Part shown: piece by piece, positions 1-7,660 of the stretch
How the letters are laid out: the number at the start of each line of letters is the position of its first letter
Numbering within the stretch: the stretch's first letter is position 1
Assembly (NCBI GenBank): GCA_947593955.1
Contig: CANQDV010000010.1
Location: forward strand, 1-33,476
DNA: 33,476 bases
Direction: 5' to 3'
Source of the DNA: an uncultured Bacilli bacterium
GTDB lineage: Bacteria > Bacillota_I > Bacilli_A > RF39 > UBA660
The notes under the pieces: model-generated
The model's database searches: none
What the model saw: the letters and a program-made list of their open reading frames with translations, nothing else
What the model was told of the DNA's origin: nothing
Program-made: the position numbers and the translations under genes

Positions 1-111
1 ATTTGCTGTTCCATTTATAGTAAGGCTTGTATTAAATATTGAATATCCTACTGATATTAATAAAACCATTATTATTAGAAATACCATGATTATATTCTTT
101 TTATCTTTCAA
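1..111 (-). CDS. Exported or membrane-anchored protein, N-terminal part only (runs off the left edge)
   Basis: Only the first 37 codons are in the window. The protein begins with a short Lys-rich stretch, then a hydrophobic segment (IIMVFLIIMVLLISVGYSIF), then a polar sequence with LTINGTAN. This is a signal-anchor or signal-peptide layout. I prefer the TTG at 111: a GGAG (121-124) lies 9 bases upstream, whereas the in-frame ATG at 120 directly abuts that GGAG. The gene has its own promoter, with a homopolymer in the spacer. The family cannot be named from this fragment. Start placement is inference; the hydrophobic N-terminus is read directly. Confidence 0.6.
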   Translation of the reverse strand, partial: MKDKKNIIMVFLIIMVLLISVGYSIFNTSLTINGTAN

Positions 112-147
112 CTCTATCATCTCCGAATATATTATTCTTCATATTAC

Positions 148-178
148 ATTATACCCCCCCCCCCTAGGGATTTTGCAA
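148..178 (-). promoter_or_regulatory. SigA-type promoter with an 11-base G tract as spacer
   Basis: On the minus strand a perfect TATAAT (148-153) directly follows a run of eleven G (C on plus, 154-164). A TTGCAA -35-like element is at 173-178. The spacer is now 19 bases, so loss of two G would give the optimal 17. Long C/G homopolymers are rare in this AT-rich DNA. The elements are seen; promoter activity is inferred. Confidence 0.5.
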
Positions 179-185
179 TAAAAAA

Positions 186-212
186 AGCAAAAAAAAAAGA
201 CCTTTCGGTCTT
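186..212 (-). terminator. Intrinsic terminator of the Ig-like surface protein gene
   Basis: AAGACC/GGTCTT form a 6-bp stem (197-202 with 207-212) closed by a GAAA tetraloop on the minus strand, followed by a T tract. The stem overlaps the stop codon of the surface protein gene. It separates that gene from the next minus-strand promoter at 148-178. Confidence 0.8.
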
Positions 213-2436
213 AATTCCAGTTGTATGTATAATCAACTTCTATTTCATTACCATCAACATCAGATACCATTAATGTTACTGTTTGGTCTCCTTCAGGAAT
301 TTCTAGTTCAGGCTTTAAAATAGTAGTAGTTAATGTTTTATTATCTTCTAATAAACTCCATCCCGCATAATTTGCTAACATTTCATGGTTGAATGAAATA
401 GTAACAGTTGCTGATGTTTTAACACCAAATTCATCATAATCATAAGATACATCTACACTGCTAACTGCTAATGCATCTTTGCTTTCTTGAATTTCATCGC
501 TAGGATCTGTAGAATTACTTTCACTAGGGCCAGGTTGTTGTCCTACTTCATCTAATTTAGGTTCAGTTGAACCTAAATTTTCTTGATTACCCTCTACTTC
601 AAATGTATCAATTATTATTGTAGCTACATAATATTTTGATTCTGTAACAAATTCAACAACTTCATATTCAACATTTTCTGTATAAATCTTATAATATCTA
701 AATCCCTCTTCAGTATATTCTAAATCTTCTGTCCATCCTTCAGGAATTTCAGCGACTTCTTCATCTGTTACAACATATGCTGTAACTTGACTTTTATCTT
801 CGCTTTGTTCATAAGTTACAAATAAATCATTTAACTCTATTTCTATTGCAATTTCAATAGTACCTGTATTTCCTTCTTCATCTGTATAATTAACTTCATA
901 AGTTCCATTTGTATCATATATTTTTTCATATACATATAAAGTTTCTTTTGGTTCATCAACAATTTCAGGATCTGTAGTTCCTTCAGTATTACCTACTTCT
1001 GTAGGATTCTTAACATTATTATTATCTTCTTCTTCAAGATTTTCAGTAACTAACGTCCATCCTTCATCATCTAACTCTAATGGTATCAATGATGTAATTG
1101 TCGCTTTTACTCTATTAGCTACTAGATTTTCTATTGTTAATTTTGGTGTATATGTAATTTCATAAACAATATAATTAACTATAACTTCAACATCAACACT
1201 ATTACCTGCTAAATCCTTTACTTCAACTGTCATTGCATCATTCTTTGTAAATTCTTTTGTTAAAGATAATTTATCTTCAGATAATATCCAATCTTCTACT
1301 TCTTGTAATGGTTCATTAGCAGAAATCTTTACTATTACAGATTCAGTTGTTAATTTTTCGTTACCAGGTGTATATTCTACATTTACTTCAGGTAAAGTGA
1401 AATCTAAAGTAAAGGTATATTCAGTTATATTTCCAGCTTTATCAGTGGCAACTACTTTATAAGTTCCTTCTTCTTCAAATTCAGTTACCCCATTAGTAAA
1501 TGGTAATTCAATATCATCTTTTGTAATTAATGATGTATCAAGATTACAATCTTTAACATCAACAACAACTGCTTCATTATAATATCCATTTTCTTCTACT
1601 CCTTCTATTACTGGAGCAGTTTTATCTAATATAACAGTTATAATTGTACCCATACCTAATTCACGGTCTTCAACTACTTCTATAGTATAAATACCATCTT
1701 CGGTAATTGGTACTGTAGGATCATATTCTTCATCATTTACAAATACAACATATGGTGTATACTCTGTTATATTTAAAGTAATATCATCGTTATAATATGA
1801 ACCTTCTTGTAAATCATTAATAATTGGTGCTGTTGTATCTACTATAGTAATTGTTACTTCTTTACTATCTTTTGTTCCATCGCTGTAATTTACGGTATAA
1901 ACTATACGATATTCTCCAACGATATTAGTATCAAATTCACTTAGTTCAACATAGCTATCATCATCTGCTTTATAATAATAACTAACTTCTGCTGTTACTG
2001 TTTCTCCTTTATCATCTACAGTAATAGTTGGTAATTCATAAATGCTTCCTGCTTCAACTTCAGTTAAAATATTATCTAGTTTTTGCCAAATATTAACTTT
2101 TGGTTTTTCAGGCACCTTTTCAGGTTCCTTTGGTGTATTAACTACCGTTTGTTGTTGAACATAAGCATTTTGATTATCTGTTTGATTAGTTTCGTTGTTA
2201 TCCTTGTCATCATTATTTACAGGTGGCTTTTCTTCTTCATCATTATCAACAACTGGTGTTTTTTCTTTACTATCCAAACTTCTAACAAAGGCAAATCCGC
2301 CAATTAATAAGGCAAGGATCAACACTACTATCAGAATTCTTTTAGTATTCCCTTTTTCATCTTCCAAATCAGTATCTTTTATCATATCTTTCTCTTTAAC
2401 AATAGTTGTTCGTTTATTATGCTCATTTTTACTCAT
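211..2436 (-). CDS. Large membrane-anchored surface protein with Ig-like repeats
   Basis: About 741 residues, very acidic. Layout: a charged cytoplasmic N-terminus, one membrane segment near residues 33-51 (ILIVVLILALLIGGFAFV), a low-complexity Asp/Glu/Asn/Pro-rich linker, then a series of beta-rich domains typical of bacterial Ig-like families (phrases such as VDTTAPIINDL, TDKAGNI, VKDLAGNSV). A Trp motif like GWxLxxDxxxLT recurs near residues 382, 458, 565 and 692. No LPXTG or other cell-wall sorting motif is seen, so the N-terminal segment is the likely anchor. The ATG at 2436 is chosen because GGAGGGGG lies 7 bases upstream; the longer reading from 2460 has no such site. It is transcribed alone, from its own promoter to its own terminator. 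A role in adhesion or envelope architecture is inference. Confidence 0.75.
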   Translation of the reverse strand: MSKNEHNKRTTIVKEKDMIKDTDLEDEKGNTKRILIVVLILALLIGGFAFVRSLDSKEKTPVVDNDEEEKPPVNNDDKDNNETNQTDNQNAYVQQQTVVNTPKEPEKVPEKPKVNIWQKLDNILTEVEAGSIYELPTITVDDKGETVTAEVSYYYKADDDSYVELSEFDTNIVGEYRIVYTVNYSDGTKDSKEVTITIVDTTAPIINDLQEGSYYNDDITLNITEYTPYVVFVNDEEYDPTVPITEDGIYTIEVVEDRELGMGTIITVILDKTAPVIEGVEENGYYNEAVVVDVKDCNLDTSLITKDDIELPFTNGVTEFEEEGTYKVVATDKAGNITEYTFTLDFTLPEVNVEYTPGNEKLTTESVIVKISANEPLQEVEDWILSEDKLSLTKEFTKNDAMTVEVKDLAGNSVDVEVIVNYIVYEITYTPKLTIENLVANRVKATITSLIPLELDDEGWTLVTENLEEEDNNNVKNPTEVGNTEGTTDPEIVDEPKETLYVYEKIYDTNGTYEVNYTDEEGNTGTIEIAIEIELNDLFVTYEQSEDKSQVTAYVVTDEEVAEIPEGWTEDLEYTEEGFRYYKIYTENVEYEVVEFVTESKYYVATIIIDTFEVEGNQENLGSTEPKLDEVGQQPGPSESNSTDPSDEIQESKDALAVSSVDVSYDYDEFGVKTSATVTISFNHEMLANYAGWSLLEDNKTLTTTILKPELEIPEGDQTVTLMVSDVDGNEIEVDYTYNWN

Positions 2437-2472
2437 AGAATTCCCCCTCCATATCATCAATACTGTAATTTC

Positions 2473-2500
2473 ATTATAACACAGGCTTACTATAAGTCAA
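2473..2500 (-). promoter_or_regulatory. SigA promoter of the surface protein gene
   Basis: TTGACT (2495-2500), a 16-base spacer and TATAAT (2473-2478) on the minus strand, about 37 bases upstream of the start at 2436. Close to consensus. Confidence 0.75.
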
Positions 2501-2524
2501 TACAATTGACACTTTATTTACACT

Positions 2525-3292
2525 TTAATTTCGCGACGAGAAATATTTTTTTAATATTTCTTTTTCACTATAGTTTTTTTTGTTCATAAAAAAAACATGT
2601 TTACAGTCCCTATACATATCATTAATTTTCTTTATTACTTTCACTTTTGAAAAGGAATAATGAGTTAAATACCGCTCCAGCAAAAATTTATTAAAATAGA
2701 AATTTCTCTTTTTATTTTCCTCTGTCAATTTACATACCAAAATCAAAATAACCATTAAAAAGCTAAGAGAAATATTAGCTCTATTTAATAATAGTAAGGC
2801 ACCTCCCAAAAAAATCATTCCAAAAGAAATTGATATAATCAGATGAAAACTTTTACTAAAAGGTAAGCACAAATTAAAAATTAAATTTAATAATTTACCC
2901 CCATCTAGTGGATAAATCGGCAATAAATTAAAAAATAAAATAGAATAATGGTAAGTACTAAATATTTCTACCGTCTTACTAGACAAAAAATTAATGATAA
3001 TAAAATAATAAATTATTTGAAATAACGGTCCCATAATCATAATTATTAATTCTTGATATATAGGTCTATTTAAATTATCATTAAACTTTGTATATCCACC
3101 ATATGGATAAAAATATATTTTATCAATGTTCCATTTATAATATTTAGCAGCTAAGTAATGTCCTAATTCATGAATAAAAATAATACTTGTAAAAGAAATA
3201 ATCTGTTTAAACAACCCTGAAGCTAAACTAACAAAGATAATTACCCAAAATAAAGGATGAATATAAACATAATTAGATATAGTCTTTATAAT
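2525..3292 (-). CDS. spoIVFB: SpoIVFB, intramembrane metalloprotease (pro-SigK processing)
   Basis: M50 site-2 protease family; in B. subtilis SpoIVFB cleaves pro-SigK in the mother-cell membrane around the forespore. Seen: zinc motif HELGH at residues 41-45, the second metal motif NLLPIYPLDGG around 122-132, several hydrophobic segments and a soluble C-terminal tail (with CKH) resembling the B. subtilis tail. Directly upstream is spoIVFA, as in B. subtilis. The start is unusual. The first canonical start codon in frame is a TTG at 3214, which would delete the first membrane segment. The frame stays open upstream and encodes YIHPLFW, matching the conserved IHxHP start of SpoIVFB, back to a stop just before an ATT at 3290-3292. 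I therefore place the start at this ATT (AUU), with a weak AAGGGAAG upstream. The gene overlaps the end of spoIVFA by 20 bases, suggesting coupled translation. Family is sure; start codon is inference. Confidence 0.88.
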   Translation of the reverse strand: MIKTISNYVYIHPLFWVIIFVSLASGLFKQIISFTSIIFIHELGHYLAAKYYKWNIDKIYFYPYGGYTKFNDNLNRPIYQELIIMIMGPLFQIIYYFIIINFLSSKTVEIFSTYHYSILFFNLLPIYPLDGGKLLNLIFNLCLPFSKSFHLIISISFGMIFLGGALLLLNRANISLSFLMVILILVCKLTEENKKRNFYFNKFLLERYLTHYSFSKVKVIKKINDMYRDCKHVFFMNKKNYSEKEILKKYFSSRN

Positions 3293-3884
3293 TTAAATAC
3301 TTCCCTTCTTTTTGAAAAACTAAATATAGTCTGTCATCCTTAACTTCTCCTAATAATTCACCTTTCTTTATATAATCATACATTTTAATATCACTAACAT
3401 TAATATTTCCATACCACGTATCAATGCCATCTATTTGTTGAACAATAACAGTACTGCCATAATTATCTTTTTCACCTATAAATACTATTATTCCACTTTC
3501 TAAAATAGGAACTAAATAATTATTACTTACTGAAAGAGATACTCCATCTTTATATAAGTTCGCTTCATTATAAACTAAATTTTCATTAAAAACGGGTTCA
3601 TCATCTGGTAAAACTTTATCAAAAGGAAGAACATTTCCAAAATATTTGTTATATAAGTTATTGACATAAGAAAAAGAAAAATGATTATCGTAAACCATGT
3701 CATATACTTTATCTTTTAAATTAGGATTCCATTTTAATACAATTAAGGTTACAACAAAAATAATTAAACAAATTAATATTTTTATTGCTGTGTGATATAG
3801 AAATTTAAATTTATTATTAAGATTTTTACTGTTCTTATTATTTTTTTTATTATAAAATTTACTTAAATTCTTAAATTCATCCAT
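3273..3884 (-). CDS. spoIVFA: SpoIVFA-like regulator of SpoIVFB (degenerate M23 domain)
   Basis: 203 residues: a basic Asn/Lys-rich cytoplasmic N-terminus, one membrane segment near 34-50, and an extracytoplasmic C-terminal domain with the LytM/M23 fold pattern (VPILESGIIVFIGEKDNYGSTVIVQ, IKKGELLGEV, LYLVFQKEGKYLN). The zinc-binding His residues of active M23 peptidases (HxH near the end) are absent, as in SpoIVFA, which is a scaffold or inhibitor and not an enzyme. It lies directly before spoIVFB and after mreCD, as in B. subtilis apart from minCD. Overall identity looks low, so the name rests on domain layout and neighbours. Confidence 0.75.
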   Translation of the reverse strand: MDEFKNLSKFYNKKNNKNSKNLNNKFKFLYHTAIKILICLIIFVVTLIVLKWNPNLKDKVYDMVYDNHFSFSYVNNLYNKYFGNVLPFDKVLPDDEPVFNENLVYNEANLYKDGVSLSVSNNYLVPILESGIIVFIGEKDNYGSTVIVQQIDGIDTWYGNINVSDIKMYDYIKKGELLGEVKDDRLYLVFQKEGKYLNYKDYI

Positions 3885-3912
3885 ATCAATATCACCTAAT
3901 TAAGATTATTAA

Positions 3913-4398
3913 CTAAAAGAATGTTTTATGTCTTTTTTTATTAAAAATAAAAAAGAGAATGAATGAATATATAACATTTAAAATTAATGAATGGCCTACT
4001 TTATATATATAATTATAAAAATCAAAAGTTTTAAATACTAATATTGAATATGTAAAAAATAAAATAAACTCATATAAACATATAATAATAATTGTTTCTA
4101 AAGTTAAAATAAACATGTTATCTGTTAGTAATTTCTTTAAAAATTTTATACAGTAATAAATGATTATGAACACAATAAATGATAAAATTAAATTATTAAT
4201 ATATAACCCACTATATAATGCGATTATTAATAGCAATAATTTATAATTCTTTTTTTTATCTTGTTCAAACAAATATAATAAACTTGTAATAGTAAATAAT
4301 GAATTAAAATAAGTGATATGATTAAATTTATAAAAAGTAATATTGGTAATAATTATATCTAAAAACATTGATAATATTAAAACTAAATACTTTTTCAT
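3913..4398 (-). CDS. mreD: MreD-like rod-shape membrane protein
   Basis: 161 residues and almost wholly hydrophobic, with five or six predicted membrane helices and a basic C-terminus. Its ATG overlaps the mreC stop by one base (TAATG), so translation is coupled. MreD is a poorly conserved partner of MreC in the elongasome, which directs lateral wall synthesis. The call depends on size, topology and position directly after mreC. Confidence 0.75.
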   Translation of the reverse strand: MKKYLVLILSMFLDIIITNITFYKFNHITYFNSLFTITSLLYLFEQDKKKNYKLLLLIIALYSGLYINNLILSFIVFIIIYYCIKFLKKLLTDNMFILTLETIIIICLYEFILFFTYSILVFKTFDFYNYIYKVGHSLILNVIYSFILFFIFNKKRHKTFF

Positions 4399-5135
4399 TA
4401 GATTTTCCTCTTCAATACAAATACAAATCGTAAATTATCTAAATCGCTACTAGGATTAATATATGCTTTTTTACTAATACCATATTTATCATTTTCAATT
4501 TTTTCTACATGACCAATATCAATACCACTAGGGAAAATATCACTAAGACCACTCGTAGTTATTAAATCACCTTCTTTAATATCTTCTTTATTATCAATTC
4601 CTGATATAAAAAGTAAATTATTTTGATCAGTTTCAAGCACTTTATTAATTGGATTATTATTAATCCATATTTTTACTGATATTTTATTATTTATATCATT
4701 ACTAGTAATGAGTCTTATCCTAGCAGTAGTAAGACTAACAGATATAACTTTTCCAATTAATCCTTTTCCATCAATAACAGCCATACCTTCTTCAATACCA
4801 CTTTTTTTACCACGATTAATAACTATCTCATTATTCCAATATAGATAATTTCTATTTATTACTGTTGCACTTATTGTTTCATACTCACTTAATGTATCTT
4901 TTATATTTATAAGTTCTTTTAAATTTTCTAACTCCTCTTCTTTCTCAAAATTAATACCTTCTAAATGTATTTGATTACTATTATAAGTAAAAGCATTAAT
5001 AGGAAAATAAACAATATCACTTAGAATATAAGATATATGCCAATTATATTGAAACGAAAAAAATAGTAATGAAAATAATATTCCACTACCTAATATTAGA
5101 AGTAATAATTTGTATTTCCAATCTATTTTTTTCAT
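4398..5135 (-). CDS. mreC: MreC rod-shape-determining protein
   Basis: 245 residues: cytoplasmic start, membrane segment near 11-30, a Leu/Glu-rich coiled coil near 60-82, then the beta-barrel MreC domain with typical phrases (VINRNYLYWNNEIVINRGKKSGIEEGMAV, GLIGKVISV, TSGLSDIFPSGIDIGHV). MreC is an extracytoplasmic scaffold linking MreD and MreB to penicillin-binding proteins. It lies 8 bases after radC. The mreB gene that normally sits between radC and mreC is absent here. Confidence 0.93.
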   Translation of the reverse strand: MKKIDWKYKLLLLILGSGILFSLLFFSFQYNWHISYILSDIVYFPINAFTYNSNQIHLEGINFEKEEELENLKELINIKDTLSEYETISATVINRNYLYWNNEIVINRGKKSGIEEGMAVIDGKGLIGKVISVSLTTARIRLITSNDINNKISVKIWINNNPINKVLETDQNNLLFISGIDNKEDIKEGDLITTSGLSDIFPSGIDIGHVEKIENDKYGISKKAYINPSSDLDNLRFVFVLKRKI

Positions 5136-5143
5136 AAAATCTC

Positions 5144-5830
5144 CTATAATTCAATCATTCCTTCGTCTTGAAAACTATAGTATTTCTCATCTCCCACAAT
5201 AATATGATCCAAAACAGGAATATTTTGAATTTTACCAATTTCTACTAAAGCTTTGGTAAACATAATATCATCTTTTGATGGTAATACATCACCACTAGGA
5301 TGATTATGCATACATACTATTGATGAAGCAGAAGATAAGTATGCATATTTAAAAACTTCACGTGGATGAACAATACTTTTATTAACAGTTCCCATAAATA
5401 ACATTTTCCTTTCTATCATTTCGTTTTTATTATTCAAGTATAAGCAATAAAAACATTCTTGTTTTTTACCAGCAAATAAATATTTATTTGTTCTATATAT
5501 ATCAAAAGGATTAGATAATTTACATTTTTCTTCTTTTTTATCTATATTTATCCTTTTTCCCAATTCTATAGTTGCTATTATCTCAATGGCTTTAACTAAC
5601 CCTATTCCCTTAATAGTTAATAATCTATTTATAGTCATATTAGCCAAATCATTGATATCATCAACCAAATTTAACACTTCTAATGATAAAACTTTAACTG
5701 ATCTATTTTTAGTCCCTGTTTTTATAATAATTGATAACAGTTCTTCATTAGATAATGACTCTGCACCATATTTGATTAATCTTTCTCTTGGCCTTTCATT
5801 CTTTTTAATATCCTTTATTAAATAATTCAT
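5144..5830 (-). CDS. radC: RadC family JAB/JAMM protein
   Basis: 228 residues from the ATG at 5830. The N-terminal half has a helix-hairpin-helix (LLTIKGIGLVKA); the C-terminal JAB1/MPN domain has the metal motif HNHPSGD near residues 175-181, with the following PSxxD. The cellular role of RadC is unsettled; the JAMM signature indicates a metal-dependent hydrolase fold. The ATG at 5830 is favoured over the in-frame GTG at 5839 because AGGTG lies 6 bases before it. It sits directly upstream of mreC, a pairing conserved in Bacilli. Confidence 0.93.
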   Translation of the reverse strand: MNYLIKDIKKNERPRERLIKYGAESLSNEELLSIIIKTGTKNRSVKVLSLEVLNLVDDINDLANMTINRLLTIKGIGLVKAIEIIATIELGKRINIDKKEEKCKLSNPFDIYRTNKYLFAGKKQECFYCLYLNNKNEMIERKMLFMGTVNKSIVHPREVFKYAYLSSASSIVCMHNHPSGDVLPSKDDIMFTKALVEIGKIQNIPVLDHIIVGDEKYYSFQDEGMIEL

Positions 5831-5873
5831 GTATTTCACCTACATAAATTATTATCTTTTTAAAAGCTTTTTC

Positions 5874-6323
5874 CTAATTATCTAAAACCATTTCTTCATA
5901 ACTAGACAAAATTACTTCATTAATTGACATAATATCTTCTTTAGTTGAGGCACTATCTAATAAAATATCAAATTGCTCCAAATTACTCATAAATTCAACA
6001 TTATTAATAACTGTTTTCTTAATTGATACATCGATATCCTCATCTAAAAAAACACTAGCTACTTTTTTAGCATTATCTTTTTTAGTACTTATTCCTAAAT
6101 AGACATAATATTTATTTCCTTGTTGTATCATCATATAATCAGTTATATTTGCTACTTTAGATAGAGCTTCTTCTTTGGTGTTAAAGATTCCTAATTGTAA
6201 CAAATAAGAATTATAATCTTCATTTATATTTTGTTCTTTTTCATATTGTTTATACAAAAGATTTCCGGATATTAAACCAACTAAAATTGCTATTCCCAAC
6301 CATATTAAAAATTTCCTTGTCAT
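5874..6323 (-). CDS. SPOR-domain membrane protein, SpoIIB-like
   Basis: 149 residues: N-terminal membrane segment (6-24), then a SPOR-like module beginning YNSYLLQLGIFNTKEEALSKVANI and including YYVYLGISTKKDNAKKVASVF, followed by an acidic helical tail. SPOR domains bind septal peptidoglycan lacking stem peptides. In B. subtilis spoIIB (septal dissolution at engulfment) lies upstream of maf-radC-mreBCD, so position and domain suggest the same role. The protein is much shorter than SpoIIB, so I give no symbol. It appears to lead the operon radC-mreC-mreD-spoIVFA-spoIVFB. RBS GGTGAT lies just before the ATG. Confidence 0.7.
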   Translation of the reverse strand: MTRKFLIWLGIAILVGLISGNLLYKQYEKEQNINEDYNSYLLQLGIFNTKEEALSKVANITDYMMIQQGNKYYVYLGISTKKDNAKKVASVFLDEDIDVSIKKTVINNVEFMSNLEQFDILLDSASTKEDIMSINEVILSSYEEMVLDN

Positions 6324-6362
6324 ATTATCACCAATACTATAATATCAATTTAAAAAGTTGAT

Positions 6363-6418
6363 TTTTGTCGAAATATAATTTTTATATTTTTTTGACAAAA
6401 TATAGTATTTATTATAAT
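6363..6418 (+). promoter_or_regulatory. Promoter and imperfect inverted repeat between divergent genes
   Basis: Plus-strand TTGACA (6392-6397) and TATAAT (6413-6418) precede the gene at 6448, though the spacer is only 15 bases. An imperfect inverted repeat (TTTTGTC at 6363-6369 with GACAAAA at 6394-6400, inner arms AAATATAA and TTATATTT) overlaps the -35. It could be an operator or simply AT-rich symmetry. Confidence 0.4.
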
Positions 6419-6447
6419 ATAAGTGATATGTTTAAAGGAGCAAAATA

Positions 6448-6909
6448 ATGGTCAATATAAATAATTCACAAGATTATGATATGCTGCATAAAGAAATTAA
6501 TATGGGGACAGAATATTATTACGATACAATATGGGACAAAATAATCAGTAAATATATTTTGTATAAATTGTTACCAATTAATAACCAATTTAAAATAGAT
6601 ATGCATCTTATTCCTATAGATAATATAAATTGTCCAAGGTATAAAGAAGAAAATAAAAAACTTTTTGAATTAATTCAAAAATATCGAGATTACTGTGAAA
6701 AAGAAGGTATTTACTTTGCTAAATCATGTTGCTGGAATAATAAATTAGAAGTGATATCTTGTCCTAATTTAATCAGTAAATTGCAAAATGATGGATTTAA
6801 TTGTCTAACTAATAGTAATAAAAATGTAGTAAGTACTATTGTTGATATGGATTTATTAGATGATCATAACGTTGATACCAACAAAATGTTATATAAAATA
6901 AAAAAATGA
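6448..6909 (+). CDS. Uncharacterised 153-residue cytoplasmic protein
   Basis: No family recognised. No signal peptide or membrane segment. It is helical and rich in Lys, Asp and Asn, with Cys residues in NCPRYKEEN, DYCEKEG and KSCCWNNK and later CPNLISK and NCLTNS; these are not spaced as an obvious zinc site. RBS AAAGGAG lies 8 bases before the ATG. It is a single gene on the plus strand between the SpoIIB-like operon and the Fic module, with its own promoter and a strong terminator. Function unknown. Confidence 0.7.
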   Translation: MVNINNSQDYDMLHKEINMGTEYYYDTIWDKIISKYILYKLLPINNQFKIDMHLIPIDNINCPRYKEENKKLFELIQKYRDYCEKEGIYFAKSCCWNNKLEVISCPNLISKLQNDGFNCLTNSNKNVVSTIVDMDLLDDHNVDTNKMLYKIKK

Positions 6910-6935
6910 GTTTTTTTGAAAAGAACTCATTTTTT
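6902..6935. terminator. Bidirectional intrinsic terminator
   Basis: AAAATGAGTT pairs with AACTCATTTT (arms 6902-6912 and 6924-6935), with T tracts on both strands. It includes the TGA stop of the gene at 6448 and faces the Fic operon from the other side. Confidence 0.85.
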
Positions 6936-6941
6936 AAGAAT

Positions 6942-6982
6942 GCAGACAACCCCTAGTTTTTACGCTAAAGGTTTTTTTATGC
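6942..6982 (+). repeat. Dispersed CCCCTAG element, copy A
   Basis: GCAGACAACCCCTAG, a T-rich loop, CTAAAGG, a T tract and TTATGC. Near the right end (33404-33447) the same order of words occurs: GTAGACAAACCCCTAG, T-rich loop, CTAGAGG, T tract, TTATGC. Copy A has mismatches in its stem. It follows the terminator at 6902-6935. Confidence 0.5.
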
Positions 6983-6988
6983 TTTTTT

Positions 6989-7660
6989 CTAAGTTTTTAT
7001 AATCTTTTTCAATTTATCATAACAATAAATGTTTATATATTCTTTTCTTTCACCTTCACTTATAATATGGCTATTGTCTTTAAATATGTCTTTTAATCTT
7101 TTATAATCTCCATTGATACTATCATGGCTGGCAATAATCATATCTTCTTTTGAAACATTCGTAAGATCTAAATATATTCCATTAATTTTAGCAAGTGATT
7201 CTATAAATACTCTTTGACTTCTACCATTGCCTTCACGAAAAGGATGTAAAGCATTAATATCAGCAAATAATTCTACTAGTTTTTCTAGTGTAGTCTCATT
7301 ATCATAATCTACAAAGTATTTTTCTAATCTTAATTTATTAAATATTTTGTTACTAAATGACTCTATATGTTCTGCTAAACAAAATAAATCTTGTTTAGCG
7401 ATATTGCAATTTCTTGTATCACCTGCCCATCTATAAATATCTTGAAATAAGTATTTATGAATATCTTTTAAATATTGAAAATCGAAATTACCTTTTAATG
7501 GGATTTCGTTTAATTCATAAGTTCTTAAAGATACAAGTTCTCTTTCAGCATTAAATAAATCATCTTCATTAGTAATATTTAATTTATTAATTAAAACATC
7601 AGTATCTTTATAACAATAATCAGCAGTTCTTTCATAAGTATATTTGTATTTACTATCCAT
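6989..7660 (-). CDS. Fic-domain protein, probable AMP transferase toxin
   Basis: 223 residues. The Fic core HPFREGNGR is intact at 139-147, with the catalytic His at 139 and the Mg/ATP-binding GNGR. Upstream conserved text IHKYLFQDIYRWAGDTR (67-83) is typical of FicT-type enzymes. These transfer AMP from ATP to a target hydroxyl; known FicT targets include gyrase and topoisomerase IV. I see no N-terminal inhibitory helix in the protein itself; the upstream small gene looks like a separate antitoxin. Start codon overlaps the antitoxin by 8 bases. The target here is unknown. Confidence 0.88.
   Translation of the reverse strand: MDSKYKYTYERTADYCYKDTDVLINKLNITNEDDLFNAERELVSLRTYELNEIPLKGNFDFQYLKDIHKYLFQDIYRWAGDTRNCNIAKQDLFCLAEHIESFSNKIFNKLRLEKYFVDYDNETTLEKLVELFADINALHPFREGNGRSQRVFIESLAKINGIYLDLTNVSKEDMIIASHDSINGDYKRLKDIFKDNSHIISEGERKEYINIYCYDKLKKIIKT

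Noticed and set aside
2083..2479. Plus-strand frames opposite the surface protein
   Set aside because: They are the complement of its low-complexity N-terminal region, with Ser- and Phe-rich translations and no ribosome site.
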